Source of the DNA: Mycolicibacterium diernhoferi
Lineage (GTDB): Bacteria > Actinomycetota > Actinomycetes > Mycobacteriales > Mycobacteriaceae
DNA: 64,000 bases
Direction: 5' to 3'
Assembly (NCBI RefSeq): GCF_019456655.1
Contig: NZ_CP080332.1
Location: 1,612,001 to 1,676,000 of the forward strand
The position numbers were made by a program, and so were the translations under genes. Positions 47,520-57,118 of this stretch are shown here, piece by piece; the stretch's first letter is position 1, and each line of letters opens with the position of its first letter. The notes beneath the pieces were generated by a model, which did not search any database, was not told the origin of the DNA, and saw only the letters and a program-made list of their open reading frames with translations.

Positions 47520-48239
47520 CTAGCCGCGGGTGACCTTCTCCATCTCCCGGCGCCGGTCCAGCGCGGCCGGGTCCGGATGGGACACCTGCACCAGCGAGGC
47601 GCCCGCGGCCAGCACCGCGAGGAAATTGCGGATCAGGTCGTCCTCGGTGTCCCAGGATGCGGTCGAGAGCACCCGGTCGGCGTCGGTCAGCCCCTGCTCG
47701 GCGGCCGATGCGGTCGCCGCGGCCAGCAGGCCGGACACCGTGCGGCCGTTCAGCGCCGCACCCGGGGAGCGTTCGGGGACGATCTGGTCCCCGTGCACCC
47801 GGACCGACGTCGCATAGTCGGTGACCCCGATCGGCAGGTCGGGCACCGGCTTGCCGAACGGGTCCAGCGAGAGCGCCACCACCTCACCCATCGCGGCACC
47901 GACCGCGGCGTCCGCCTCGTCGATGCGGACGGCGGTGCACAGCGCGATCTCGGCCGCTGGGTCCTCGGCGCCCCACAACACCTCGGCCCCGATCCACCAG
48001 GCACCCAACAGCACCGCGGCCGTCTGCCAGTGCGCGGGCAGCAGGACCGCCACCCGGGTGCCGGGCCCGGCGCCGAGTTCGTCGCGCAGCAGGTTCGCGG
48101 TCTTGGCGGCCCAGTTGGCCAGCGTCACGGTCGACACCTCGATGCGTTCGCCGGTGGCGTCGTCGTAGTAGGTGATCCGCGGGCCGACCGGGTCGCGCTT
48201 CATGATCGGATCGAGCAGGGCCGCACTGACTGTCGCCAC
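47520..48239 (-). CDS. TIGR03089 family protein (AMP-binding-like, Rv3268-like)
   Basis: A 239-residue protein resembling the first part of adenylate-forming enzymes (YYDDATGERIEVSTVTLANW, VAVLLPAHWQTAAVLLGAWW) but lacking the ATP-binding P-loop and C-terminal domain of acyl-CoA synthetases. TIGR03089 proteins of this size are restricted to actinobacteria and have no known function. The GTG starts one base from the lcp1 stop, so the two genes are tightly coupled. It converges on fadE25. Confidence 0.85.
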   Translation of the reverse strand: MATVSAALLDPIMKRDPVGPRITYYDDATGERIEVSTVTLANWAAKTANLLRDELGAGPGTRVAVLLPAHWQTAAVLLGAWWIGAEVLWGAEDPAAEIALCTAVRIDEADAAVGAAMGEVVALSLDPFGKPVPDLPIGVTDYATSVRVHGDQIVPERSPGAALNGRTVSGLLAAATASAAEQGLTDADRVLSTASWDTEDDLIRNFLAVLAAGASLVQVSHPDPAALDRRREMEKVTRG

Positions 48240-48240
48240 G

Positions 48241-49740
48241 TCAGTTCACGCACTGCGGGTCGTCGGAACCGGCGGTGATGATCGGCGACGGCGGTGGCGG
48301 TGGGGCGGCCGGCTCCGAGGAGACCAGATCGTCGCCCTGATAGCCCTGGTACCACTCGGTGGAGGCCGGGTCGGCCGACGTGGTGCCCTCCAGGCCCGAA
48401 CCGGGCCCGGTGTAGTCGTCCGACAGCACCACCTGGACCGTGCCGGGCGCCATCGAGGGATCCTCGATCATCATCAGATTGCCGAGCTGCTTCGAAACCG
48501 CTTGGGTGCCAAGATCATCGACGCTGGGCCCACGTACCTGGCTGTGCGCGACGCGTTCACCCTCATGGTTGCCGACGTTACCGGCGGTGAATCCGCCACC
48601 GCTCAGCACCTGCGACACCGCCGCGGCGAGACCGTTGATGTCGGTGTCGTTGACGACGTCGACGGTGGTCTTGTGCGGGGAGTAGGCCACCTTCTCGGTG
48701 TTGCCCTGTTCCTGCTCCTCGAGCAGCCCGTGCACCCATTCCTTGACGGCGGTGGGATCGATACGCACGACGCTCTGCATGCCGTCGTCGCTCCAACCGT
48801 CCTCGCGCAGGATGGGAATGGTGGCGAACGCCACCGACCCGGCCGCGATCTCCTGCAGCTGGGTGACGAAATCCATGATGTCCCAACCCTCGGAGAGCAC
48901 CACCGACCGCTGCACGGCGGTCTGCAGGCGGCCCAGGGTGGACGGGCTGGACAGTGTCTTACCCGAGATCACCTCATGCGCCAGCGATGCCATCACGGCC
49001 TGCTGACGCGTCACCCGGTCCAGATCGCCGCGCGGCAGGTCGTGACGCTGCCGAACGAAACTCAACGCCCGCGGGCCGTCCAGCTTCTGCCAGCCCGCCG
49101 GGAAGTCGGCTCCCGAAAGCGGTTCGTAGACAGGCTCCTTGAGACAGACGTCCACGCCACCGAGCGCGTCGGTGATCAGGCTGAAGCCGAGCAGCCCGAT
49201 TTCGGCGTAGTGGTCGACGGTGACTCCGGTCAGATGGGCGACCGTCTCGATCAGCGCCTCGCGGCCGGCCTCGGTGCCTTCCTTCTCGCCTTGGGCCGGG
49301 TCCATGCCCTGGACCTCGATGAGTTCCTTCATGGTGGCGAGCTTGGCGTCGCCGTACACCCCGTTGATCTTCATCTTGCCCTGGTCGTCGGGCAGTTCGA
49401 CGTAGGTGTCACGCGGGATGGAGATGGCGGTGGCCGACTGCCCGTTGTTCGGGATGCGGATCAGGATGATCGTGTCGGTGTTGGTCGCCACGTCATTGCC
49501 GACCCGCAGGGTGGCCAGTTCCTCTTCCGACAACGGGTTCCCGTGCGCGTCGGTGCGGCTGTCCACACCGACCAGCAGGATGTCGATGGCGCCGTCCTCG
49601 CCGCCCTCGCCGAGTGCCGCGGAACTGACGTGGTTGATGCCGCCCTCGAACGAACGCACCGTGCTCCAGGCCACGCCCGTGGACACCACCACCGCCACCG
49701 CGGCAATGACGCCGACCGTCCTGGTCAGCCGATTTTGCAT
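48241..49740 (-). CDS. lcp1: LytR-CpsA-Psr family glycan ligase (Rv3267-like)
   Basis: A 499-residue membrane-anchored protein. An N-terminal helix (about residues 8-26) leads to an LCP domain with VDSRTDAHGNPL, NTDTIILIRI, SIPRDTYVELP and the arginine-rich substrate region, and then a LytR_C domain with DINGLAAAVSQVLSGGGF. M. tuberculosis Rv3267 (Lcp1, also called CpsA1) attaches arabinogalactan to peptidoglycan through a phosphodiester. LCP enzymes also attach other polymers to the wall, so the exopolysaccharide could be a substrate. The Pro-rich tail is probably disordered. Confidence 0.9.
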   Translation of the reverse strand: MQNRLTRTVGVIAAVAVVVSTGVAWSTVRSFEGGINHVSSAALGEGGEDGAIDILLVGVDSRTDAHGNPLSEEELATLRVGNDVATNTDTIILIRIPNNGQSATAISIPRDTYVELPDDQGKMKINGVYGDAKLATMKELIEVQGMDPAQGEKEGTEAGREALIETVAHLTGVTVDHYAEIGLLGFSLITDALGGVDVCLKEPVYEPLSGADFPAGWQKLDGPRALSFVRQRHDLPRGDLDRVTRQQAVMASLAHEVISGKTLSSPSTLGRLQTAVQRSVVLSEGWDIMDFVTQLQEIAAGSVAFATIPILREDGWSDDGMQSVVRIDPTAVKEWVHGLLEEQEQGNTEKVAYSPHKTTVDVVNDTDINGLAAAVSQVLSGGGFTAGNVGNHEGERVAHSQVRGPSVDDLGTQAVSKQLGNLMMIEDPSMAPGTVQVVLSDDYTGPGSGLEGTTSADPASTEWYQGYQGDDLVSSEPAAPPPPPSPIITAGSDDPQCVN

Positions 49741-49863
49741 CAGCCCAGGCTACTGTCCGCGGCTGCGATGTCCGCCGAAGCGCGTCGGCGTGCCAACCAC
49801 GAGTGACCTAACTCCTGCGGGCCGGCCGCGCCGTGAGTTCGGCCGGTGCGGGCAGGGGTCCAG

Positions 49864-49869
49864 TAACTT
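49864..49869 (+). promoter_or_regulatory. -10 element (TAACTT) of a leaderless glycoside hydrolase-rmlD transcript
   Basis: TAACTT fits TANNNT and ends seven bases before the ATG with no Shine-Dalgarno sequence. It would drive hydrolase paralogue 2 together with rmlD. Confidence 0.4.
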
Positions 49870-49876
49870 GACCCAT

Positions 49877-50929
49877 ATGCGAAGGAGGCTGGACAGATCT
49901 CTCGGGCGTGCGGCCGCCCTGGTCGCGCTGGTGTTGTCGATGGTCGTGACGACCCCGGTCACCGCGCATGCGGTGGTGGCCCCGGCAGACGGTTACGGCT
50001 TCGCGCAGGGCTACACCTGGGCGACCGGCGATCCGGACGACGCCCGCCGGGAGATCGCGGCGGTCGGCAGGACCGGCGCCTCCTGGGTCCGGCTGCCGCT
50101 GGACTGGTCGGTGGTCGAGCCGCATTCGGGCCGGTACGACTGGGGCTACTTCGACAATCTGGTGAAGACCGCGGACAGCCAGGGGCTGCGCGCGCTCGGG
50201 CTGATCTACAACACGCCGCTGTGGGCGCGGGGCGAGGGCGCCCGGCTGTTGTTCCCGTCCGCACCGCCGCGCGACCCGGCCGACTTCGCGGCCTTCGCCG
50301 CCGCGGCCGCCAAGCGGTACGCCGGGCGGATCAACGCCTGGGAGATCTGGAACGAACCGAACCTGCCGCTGTTCATGGGGTTCGTGCAGGACAAGGCCGT
50401 CCGCTTCACCGAGATGCTGCAGGCCGTCCACCCGGCGATCAAGGCCGCGAACCCGAAGGCCACGGTTATCGCCGCCGGCTTGAGCCCGCTGCTCGGTGAT
50501 GATTCACCCCCCGGATTCCTGGCGCAGATGTACGCCGCGGGCGCCCGGGGTTCCTTCGACGCGGCGGCGGCGCACCCCTATGTCTTCCCCGGCGGGCTGG
50601 CCGCCGACAGCGACAACGGCTGGTCCGATGTCCTACGCATGAATGAGGTGATGGTGGCCAACGGCGACGCGGGCAAGAAGATCTGGCTGACGGAGATGGG
50701 CGCGTCGACCAACGACACCCCCGAGGGCGTGAGCCAGCAGGAGCAGGCCCGCCAGATCGTCGACGTGCTGGGCGCGGCGGCCGCGGTCGGCTGGACCGGA
50801 CCGGCCTTCATCCACGCCGTGCGCGACCTGGACACCGCCAACCGTGACGACCGGGAAGCCAACTTCGGCGCCCTGCTCACCAGCGACTGGCAGCCGAAGT
50901 ACGCCGCCACGGTCCTGGCCCGACAGTGA
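49877..50929 (+). CDS. Secreted TIM-barrel glycoside hydrolase (GH5/GH39-like), paralogue 2
   Basis: A 350-residue homologue of paralogue 1, with a signal peptide (ALVALVLSMVVTTPVTAHA) and the same barrel landmarks: WSVVEPHSGRYDWGYFDNLV, acid/base Glu160 in IWNEPNLP, nucleophile Glu273 in WLTEMGAS. A leaderless ATG is favoured. Its stop overlaps the GTG of rmlD (GTGA), so this exported hydrolase is produced with the enzyme that makes dTDP-rhamnose, a strong hint that its substrate contains rhamnose or the arabinogalactan linker. The biochemistry is inference. Confidence 0.83.
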   Translation: MRRRLDRSLGRAAALVALVLSMVVTTPVTAHAVVAPADGYGFAQGYTWATGDPDDARREIAAVGRTGASWVRLPLDWSVVEPHSGRYDWGYFDNLVKTADSQGLRALGLIYNTPLWARGEGARLLFPSAPPRDPADFAAFAAAAAKRYAGRINAWEIWNEPNLPLFMGFVQDKAVRFTEMLQAVHPAIKAANPKATVIAAGLSPLLGDDSPPGFLAQMYAAGARGSFDAAAAHPYVFPGGLAADSDNGWSDVLRMNEVMVANGDAGKKIWLTEMGASTNDTPEGVSQQEQARQIVDVLGAAAAVGWTGPAFIHAVRDLDTANRDDREANFGALLTSDWQPKYAATVLARQ

Positions 50930-51804
50930 CCACCCCGATCGAGACCGTGGCGAACCGGATCGTCATCGCCGGCGCCGGCGGACAGGTGGGGCGCTTCCTG
51001 GCCGACGAGCTGACTGCCCGGGGCCGCGACCTGCTGGCCTGCACATCGGCCCAGTGGGATATCACCGACCCGGCGGTGGCGGCCGAGATCGTCGGCCCCG
51101 GCGACGTCGTGATCAACTGCGCCGCGCTGACCGCCGTCGACGCCGCGGAGGCCGATGAGCCCCGCGCGTTCGCCGTCAACGCGACCGGTGCCGGGAACAT
51201 CGCCCGCGCCTGCGCGGCGGTCGGCGCCCGGCTGATCCACATCTCCACGGACTACGTGTTCAGCGGTGAGTTCACCGGGTCGCCGCGCCCCTACGAGGTG
51301 GACGATCCGGTCGGTCCGCGCAGCGTGTACGGCCGCAGCAAGCTGGCCGGTGAGCAGCAGGTGCACGCCGCGCTGCCGGACGCCACCGTGGTGCGCACCG
51401 CGTGGGTGTACACCGGGGTGGGCGCCGACTTCGTCGGCACCATGCGCCGGCTGGAATCCGAGCGCGACACCATCGAGGTGGTGGCCGACCAGACCGGTTC
51501 GCCGACCTACGTCGCCGACCTGGTGGCGGCCCTGCTGCAGATCGCCGACGACCCGGCGCCGCCGGCGCTGCTGCACGTGGTGAACACCGGCCCGGCCAGC
51601 CGCTACGAGCTGGCCCGCGCGGTGTTCGCCGGCATCGGCGCCGATCCCGGGCGGGTCCGGCCGGTGACCAGCGACCGGCATCCGCGTCCGGCGCCCCGGC
51701 CGGTGTACTCGGCGTTGTCGACGGCTCGCTACGAGGCGGCCGGGTATCGGCCGCTGCGGTCCTGGCAGGACGGGTTGGCCGCCGCGCTGGCGGCGTTGCG
51801 GTGA
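50926..51804 (+). CDS. rmlD: dTDP-4-dehydrorhamnose reductase
   Basis: A 292-residue extended short-chain dehydrogenase. NAD(P)-binding GAGGQVGRFLADEL, STDYVFSG, and the active-site YGRSK with Tyr and Lys are in place. It reduces dTDP-4-keto-L-rhamnose to dTDP-L-rhamnose, required for the rhamnose linker of arabinogalactan (Rv3266c equivalent). It is translationally coupled to the preceding hydrolase and followed after 70 bases by wbbL, the transferase that uses its product. Confidence 0.93.
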   Translation: MTTPIETVANRIVIAGAGGQVGRFLADELTARGRDLLACTSAQWDITDPAVAAEIVGPGDVVINCAALTAVDAAEADEPRAFAVNATGAGNIARACAAVGARLIHISTDYVFSGEFTGSPRPYEVDDPVGPRSVYGRSKLAGEQQVHAALPDATVVRTAWVYTGVGADFVGTMRRLESERDTIEVVADQTGSPTYVADLVAALLQIADDPAPPALLHVVNTGPASRYELARAVFAGIGADPGRVRPVTSDRHPRPAPRPVYSALSTARYEAAGYRPLRSWQDGLAAALAALR

Positions 51805-51874
51805 CGGTGCCGAACCGACCGGACATCGGACTGGCTACCCTCTAGCAGCGTGGGCGACGAACTGGCTGGGTGCG

Positions 51875-52750
51875 GTGACTGACGAACTGAAGGTCGTGAC
51901 GGTGACCTATTCACCGGGCCCGCATCTGGATCGCTTCCTGGCCTCGCTGGCGCACGCCACCGAACGGCCGGTCACCGTCATCATGGCCGACAACGGTTCC
52001 ACCGACGGCGCGCCCGAGGAGGCCGTGCAGCGGTATCCGAACGTCCGGCTGCTGCACACCGGCGGCAACCTCGGTTACGGCACCGCGGTGAACCGGGCCG
52101 TCGATCGGTACGTCACCGACGGCGAGTTGTTCATCGTGGCCAACCCCGATGTGCAGTGGGGACCGGGCAGCATCGACGAGTTGCTGGCGGCGGCCGCGCG
52201 GTGGCCACAGGCCGGCGCGCTCGGGCCGCTGATCCGGGACCCGGACGGCTCGGTGTACCCGTCGGCGCGGCATCAGCCCAGCCTGATCCGCGGCGGCATG
52301 CACGCCGTGGTCGGGCCGGTGTGGAAGGCCAACCCGTGGACGGCGGCCTACCGGCAGGAGCGGTTGGCGCCCAGCGAACGCCCGGTGGGGTGGTTGTCCG
52401 GGGCCTGCCTGTTGCTGCGCCGGGAGGCGTTCGACCAGATCGGCGGGTTCGACGAGCGCTACTTCATGTACATGGAGGATGTCGACCTCGGCGATCGGCT
52501 GGCCCGGTCGGGCCGGCAGAACATCTACGTGCCCGGCGCGGAGATCCTGCACGACAAGGGGCATTCCACCGGCCGGGATCCCGCCACGAATCTGGCGGCC
52601 CATCACCGCAGCACCTACACTTTCCTGGCCGACCGGCATCCGCGCTGGTGGCAGGCTCCACTGAGGTGGACGATCAAGGGTGCACTGGCGACCCGCGCCG
52701 GTCTGGTGGTCCGGAACTCTCGACGTAAACAGGCGAAAGGGCGGCGCTGA
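51875..52750 (+). CDS. wbbL: Rhamnosyltransferase of the arabinogalactan linker
   Basis: A 291-residue GT2 enzyme: VTVTYSPGPHLDRFLA and DNGSTDGAPEEA for nucleotide binding, NPDVQWGPG, and MEDVDLGDRLARSG with the catalytic-type ED. It corresponds to M. tuberculosis WbbL (Rv3265c), which adds L-rhamnose to decaprenyl-diphospho-GlcNAc and is essential there. No membrane helix. The GTG start follows a GTGGGCGACGAACT stretch without a clear ribosome binding site. manC begins one base after its stop. Confidence 0.92.
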   Translation: MTDELKVVTVTYSPGPHLDRFLASLAHATERPVTVIMADNGSTDGAPEEAVQRYPNVRLLHTGGNLGYGTAVNRAVDRYVTDGELFIVANPDVQWGPGSIDELLAAAARWPQAGALGPLIRDPDGSVYPSARHQPSLIRGGMHAVVGPVWKANPWTAAYRQERLAPSERPVGWLSGACLLLRREAFDQIGGFDERYFMYMEDVDLGDRLARSGRQNIYVPGAEILHDKGHSTGRDPATNLAAHHRSTYTFLADRHPRWWQAPLRWTIKGALATRAGLVVRNSRRKQAKGRR

Positions 52751-52751
52751 C

Positions 52752-53855
52752 ATGGTCGGTGGCGAAAAGGCCAGCACACTCAAACCCTCGGACGTGGATG
52801 CGGTGATCCTGGTCGGCGGGCAGGGCACCCGGCTGCGCCCGCTGACATTGTCCGCGCCCAAACCGATGCTGCCGACCGCCGGTCTGCCGTTCCTCACCCA
52901 TCTGCTGACGCGGATCGCCGCGGCCGGCATCCAGCACGTGGTGCTGGGCACCTCCTACAAGGCCGAGGTGTTCGAGGCGGCCTTCGGGGACGGCTCCAAG
53001 CTGGGCCTGGAGATCGAGTACGTCGTGGAGACCGAGCCGCTGGGCACCGGCGGCGGCATCGCCAACGTGGCCGACAAGCTGCGCCATGACACCGCGCTGG
53101 TGTTCAACGGCGACGTGCTCTCCGGCGCCGACCTCGGTGCGCTGCTGAACCGGCACGCCGAGCACCAGGCCGATGTGACCCTGCACCTGGTCCGGGTGGG
53201 GGATCCGCGGGCCTTCGGATGCGTGCCCACCGATGCCGACGGCCGGGTCACCGCGTTCCTGGAGAAGACCCAGGATCCGCCGACCGACCAGATCAACGCG
53301 GGCTGCTACGTGTTCCGTCGCGAGATCATCGAGGCGATCCCCAAGGGCCGGGCGCTGTCGGTGGAGCGGGAGATCTTCCCGACGCTGCTGGCCGAGGGAA
53401 GCAAGGTGTGCGGTTACGTCGACGCCAGCTACTGGCGCGATATGGGCACCCCGGAGGACTTCGTGCGGGGCTCGGCCGATCTGGTCCGCGGGATCGCGCC
53501 GTCGCCGAACCTGCAGGGCGAGCGCGGCGAGTTCCTCATCCACGACGGCGCGGCGGTGGCGCCCGGGGCGCTGCTGATCGGGGGGACCGTGATCGGCCGG
53601 GGCGCCGAGATCGGCGCCGGCGCACGGCTCGATGGCGCGGTCATCTTCGACGGTGTCCGGGTCGAGGCCGGTGCGGTGATCGAGCGGTCCATCATCGGGT
53701 TCGGTGCGCGGATCGGCCCGCGGGCACTGATCCGCGACGGCGTCATCGGCGACGGCGCCGATGTCGGCGCACGCTGCGAGCTGCTGCGCGGGGCCCGGGT
53801 CTGGCCGGGGGTCACCATCCCCGACGGCGGCATCCGGTTCTCGACCGACGTCTGA
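52752..53855 (+). CDS. manC: Mannose-1-phosphate guanylyltransferase
   Basis: A 367-residue nucleotidyltransferase: GGQGTRLRPLTLSAPKPMLP near the start, FNGDVLSGADLG, YVDASYWRDMGTPEDFVRGS, then a C-terminal left-handed beta-helix from about residue 255. It makes GDP-mannose from GTP and mannose-1-phosphate for PIMs, lipomannan and other mannans (Rv3264c equivalent, named manB or manC in different sources). It follows wbbL by one base. GDP-mannose could also feed the exopolysaccharide. Confidence 0.9.
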   Translation: MVGGEKASTLKPSDVDAVILVGGQGTRLRPLTLSAPKPMLPTAGLPFLTHLLTRIAAAGIQHVVLGTSYKAEVFEAAFGDGSKLGLEIEYVVETEPLGTGGGIANVADKLRHDTALVFNGDVLSGADLGALLNRHAEHQADVTLHLVRVGDPRAFGCVPTDADGRVTAFLEKTQDPPTDQINAGCYVFRREIIEAIPKGRALSVEREIFPTLLAEGSKVCGYVDASYWRDMGTPEDFVRGSADLVRGIAPSPNLQGERGEFLIHDGAAVAPGALLIGGTVIGRGAEIGAGARLDGAVIFDGVRVEAGAVIERSIIGFGARIGPRALIRDGVIGDGADVGARCELLRGARVWPGVTIPDGGIRFSTDV

Positions 53856-53870
53856 GCGCTCCGGGGCCCG

Positions 53871-54401
53871 TCAGCGGCGGGCGGCGGCGGCCAGCGCGAG
53901 CAGGGCCGGATCGTCTCCGGGCAGCGCGTCGAGGCGCCACCAGCGCAGATCCAGCGACTCGTCGCTGCGGGTGATCTCCGCGCCCTCGGGCGCGACCACC
54001 ACGAACTGCATGTCGAGGTGGCGGGTCGGCAGACCCAACGAGCAGGTGATCGGGTGCACATGCAGCGCGGCCAGGTGCGGTTCGATCCGTAGTCCGGGGA
54101 TGCCGGACTCCTCGGTGGCCTCCCGCATCGCGGCCGCCAGGATGTCGGCGTCGGACTCCTCGCAGTGCCCGCCGAGTTGCAGCCAGCGCCCGACGCGCGG
54201 ATGCAGGGTGAGCAGGGCATGGGTCCGGCGGTGATCGAGCACCAGCGCCGAGGCGGTGATGTGCCCCGGCTCGCAGGCGCGCCGGCACGCGTCGGGGCGG
54301 CCCAGCACGAAGGCCAGCACGGCGTGGCGCAGCGAATCCTGTTCGGGGCTGGGGGCATCCCAGCCCGACAGGGTGTCGACGACGGAGGCGTGCAGGCTCA
54401 T
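53871..54401 (-). CDS. NUDIX hydrolase
   Basis: A 176-residue protein with a Nudix-type helix-loop-helix, [20 protein letters not shown] then TEESGI, holding the metal-binding glutamates. The first Glu position of the classical box is Asp in a slightly longer loop, a common actinobacterial variant. The substrate is unknown. The stop is 15 bases from that of manC (convergent). Its start overlaps the fbiB stop, so it may be co-transcribed with fbiA-fbiB, but no F420-specific role is established. Confidence 0.85.
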   Translation of the reverse strand: MSLHASVVDTLSGWDAPSPEQDSLRHAVLAFVLGRPDACRRACEPGHITASALVLDHRRTHALLTLHPRVGRWLQLGGHCEESDADILAAAMREATEESGIPGLRIEPHLAALHVHPITCSLGLPTRHLDMQFVVVAPEGAEITRSDESLDLRWWRLDALPGDDPALLALAAAARR

Positions 54402-55756
54402 CGCAGGATCAGCAGACCGTCGGTGGACGCCGGGTCGCGCGGACCCTGCGGGTCGGCCGGATAGCCGATCGCGATGGCGCCCAACGGCTCCCAGTCATCT
54501 GCGACGGCGAGTTCGCGGCGCGCGACCTCGGCGGCGAAGATCGTCGACCCGATCCAGCAGCTGCCGATCGCGCGGGCCGCCAGAGCCACCAGCAGGCCCT
54601 GCACCGCCGCCCCCGCCGCGACGGTGAACATGGTGTGCTCGGCCGCGGTGCGTTGCGGATCCGGATAGCTGTGTGCCCCATCGGGAACCATGAACGGGAT
54701 CACGAGTTCCGGTGCGTCGTAGAGGATCTGGCCGCGTGAAACCCGGCGGGACACCTCCTCGGCCGGACGGCCGTCGGAGGACAGGTCGGCCTGCCATTGC
54801 TGTTTCATCGCATCCAGTAACCGGATTCGGGTATCCGGATCGCGCACCCACACAAAGCGCACCGGGCGGGTGTGATGTGGGGCCGGCGCGGTCAGCGCCT
54901 CGGCGACCGCTTCCTCGACCAGGTCGGCGGGGACCGGTTCGGAGCTGAAGTGGCGCACCGAACGGCGGAGCAACTGTGCCTGCCTGCGGCCCAACTCGAT
55001 GGACTCGGCGGTGCCGAGCCAGAACAGGTCGTCCTCGCCGCCGCGCACCAGGGTGCGACCGTTGGAGCCGTCGTCGTGCAGCTCGAGTCCGCGCACCACG
55101 GCCACCGGGACGCCGGTCAGCTTGCCCTTCACCAGATCCCCGGCGGCGGCGAGTTCGTCGGCGACGGCGATCTCGGTGACGAAGAGTTCGTTGCCGTGCG
55201 CGTCGTGTGCCCCGGCGTAGCCGTGCAGCACCGTCAGACCGGCCGCGCCGATCGCGACATCGGTCTGGCCGTTGCGCCAGGCCCGCCCCATGGTGTCGGT
55301 GACGACGACGCCGACCCGTACGCCCAGCTGCCGTGCGATACCGTCGCGCAGCGCCGCGGCGCTGCCGTCCGGATCCACCGGTAGCAGCGCGAGTTCGCCC
55401 GAGTCGATGTTGGAGCCGTCGACGCCGGCGGCGGCCTGGACCAGGCCGATGGCGTTCTCGGTGATGAACGTCTTGCCCTTGCGGGCCAGGACGCGTACGG
55501 CCTCGTCGTCGATGAGCTTGCGGCGCAGGAGGTCTCGCTGCTCGGGGTCGGTGGGTGCTGCGACGATGCGGCCCTCGGTCTTGGACAGCACCTTGCTGGT
55601 GATGACCACCACGTCGTCATCGCGCAACCAGCGTGCGGCGCCGGCGATCGCCGCGGCGAGATCGTCGCCGGGACGGAACTCGCCGAGTCCGGTGACCGGG
55701 ATGATCTCGACGGGTTTCGCGGTGCCGTGCTCGGTGGCCCGCTGCTCGGCCGTCAC
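54398..55756 (-). CDS. fbiB: Coenzyme F420:gamma-L-glutamate ligase / FMN-dependent reductase
   Basis: A 452-residue two-domain protein. The N-terminal CofE-like ligase (about residues 15-245: [55 protein letters not shown]) adds the glutamate tail to F420-0. The C-terminal nitroreductase fold (about 255-452: [24 protein letters not shown]) uses FMN to reduce dehydro-F420-0. It matches M. tuberculosis FbiB in domain order and length. GTGA overlap with fbiA. Confidence 0.95.
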   Translation of the reverse strand: MTAEQRATEHGTAKPVEIIPVTGLGEFRPGDDLAAAIAGAARWLRDDDVVVITSKVLSKTEGRIVAAPTDPEQRDLLRRKLIDDEAVRVLARKGKTFITENAIGLVQAAAGVDGSNIDSGELALLPVDPDGSAAALRDGIARQLGVRVGVVVTDTMGRAWRNGQTDVAIGAAGLTVLHGYAGAHDAHGNELFVTEIAVADELAAAGDLVKGKLTGVPVAVVRGLELHDDGSNGRTLVRGGEDDLFWLGTAESIELGRRQAQLLRRSVRHFSSEPVPADLVEEAVAEALTAPAPHHTRPVRFVWVRDPDTRIRLLDAMKQQWQADLSSDGRPAEEVSRRVSRGQILYDAPELVIPFMVPDGAHSYPDPQRTAAEHTMFTVAAGAAVQGLLVALAARAIGSCWIGSTIFAAEVARRELAVADDWEPLGAIAIGYPADPQGPRDPASTDGLLILR

Positions 55757-56751
55757 AGCGAGATGCCCGCCAGGTGCAGGCCGGCCCGGACCATCTCGGC
55801 GGTGGTGGCCGGATCGGTCATCAGCAGTGGGGCGGCCCGGACGTCGAGGCCCTCGATCGCGGCGGTGTCGCCCTCGTCGATCAGCCAGCCGTCCAGGATG
55901 CCCACGCCGCTGCGGGCGCCGAAGTGCCTACCGACCGCCTCGGAGGACGATTGCACCCCGATCACCGAGAGGCATTCGTCGGCCATGCCGCGCAACGGCT
56001 TGCCGGCGACGATGGGGGAGTAGCCGATCACCGGGGCGGCGGTGGAGCGCAGCGCGCCGCGGATACCGCCGACGGCGAGGATGGAGCCGATGCTGACCAC
56101 CGGGTTGGACGGGGCGATCAAGACGATGTCCGCGTCGGCGATGGCCTCGGTCACGCCGGGTGCGGCGGTGGCCTTGTCCGAGCCGATGAAGGCGAAGCTG
56201 TGGGTGGGAATCTTCGCGCGGTAGCGCACCCACCATTCCTGGAAGTGGATGGCCTTGCGTTCCCCGTCCGGGTCGGTGACCACCACGTGGGTCTCGCTGC
56301 GCTCGTCGCTGGCCGGCAGCAGGCGTGCCCCCGGCGCCCAACGGGAGCACAACGCCTCGGTGACGGCCGACAGTGGGTAGCCGGCCCGCAGCATCTGGGT
56401 GCGCACCAGATGGGTGGCCAGATCACGGTCGCCGAGCCCGAACCAGTCGGGCTGCACTCCGTAGGCGGCCAGTTCCTCCTTGGCATGCCACGTTTCGTCA
56501 CGGTGGCCCCAGCCACGGTCCGGATCGATGCCGCCGCCCAAGGTGTACATGCAGGTATCGAGGTCGGGGCAGATCCGGACGCCGAACATCCAGGCGTCGT
56601 CGCCCACGTTGACCACGGCGGTCAGTTCGTGTTGAGTGGGCCCCTCGGGATCGGCGGACGGGTCGGCAAACTGCCCCAGTTGCAGCAGATGCTGGACGCC
56701 GAGCAGGAATCGGGCGCCGCCCACGCCGCCGGCCAGAACTGTCACCTTCAC
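55753..56751 (-). CDS. fbiA: Phosphoenolpyruvate/2-phospholactate transferase of F420 biosynthesis
   Basis: A 332-residue CofD-family enzyme: [40 protein letters not shown], and [14 protein letters not shown]. It joins the phosphoenolpyruvyl (or phospholactyl) moiety from the activated precursor to Fo, giving dehydro-F420-0 or F420-0. It starts the fbiA-fbiB operon. F420 made by these enzymes is used by LLM-class enzymes such as the SigF-controlled one at 7.9 kb. Confidence 0.95.
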   Translation of the reverse strand: MKVTVLAGGVGGARFLLGVQHLLQLGQFADPSADPEGPTQHELTAVVNVGDDAWMFGVRICPDLDTCMYTLGGGIDPDRGWGHRDETWHAKEELAAYGVQPDWFGLGDRDLATHLVRTQMLRAGYPLSAVTEALCSRWAPGARLLPASDERSETHVVVTDPDGERKAIHFQEWWVRYRAKIPTHSFAFIGSDKATAAPGVTEAIADADIVLIAPSNPVVSIGSILAVGGIRGALRSTAAPVIGYSPIVAGKPLRGMADECLSVIGVQSSSEAVGRHFGARSGVGILDGWLIDEGDTAAIEGLDVRAAPLLMTDPATTAEMVRAGLHLAGISL

Positions 56752-57118
56752 GCCCTCAGACCCTAGGCCAGCCGGCTCGGTGAGGTGTTCCCCACCCGGG
56801 TGTGGCGAACACGCCGGAGCAAGGACACGCCGGATCTACGTCACGAGATGGTATGAAAAACGGCCCTTTAGCTTGACCGTGGCAGCTAACACGTGTCTAA
56901 TCACATCAGTGTCATTTCGTGGTTCGCCCGCCGGTTTCGGTGCCGCAGACCGGGATTCGATCATCTGTTCGAATCCGGATGGCCTGACATCACAATAGTG
57001 ATAGCTGGGGTGGTGCCGAGGGCTTTTTCAGATCCGCAATTGCTGGATCTGACAAGATCTTTCGGCAGGGGCCCCAAACGGCAACAACGGGAAAACCAAT
57101 CAGGTGAGGAGGCGGAAC
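56752..57118. other. Divergent promoter region between fbiA and whiB2
   Basis: No gene seen in these 367 bases. About 56855-56925 is AT-rich and holds two GTGTC (GACAC) elements, annotated separately; from about 57000 a long leader runs to whiB2. Confidence 0.65.
56893..56913. promoter_or_regulatory. Two GACAC (GTGTC) elements upstream of whiB2
   Basis: GTGTC occurs at 56893-56897 and 56909-56913 in the same orientation, starts 16 bases apart. GACAC is the WhiA binding motif known from Streptomyces, where WhiA and WhiB (the WhiB2 orthologue) work together. Confidence 0.4.

Noticed and set aside
53956..54401. NUDIX gene as an F420 biosynthesis component
   Set aside because: It only overlaps fbiB at the end; no known F420 step needs a NUDIX enzyme, so no such role was assigned.
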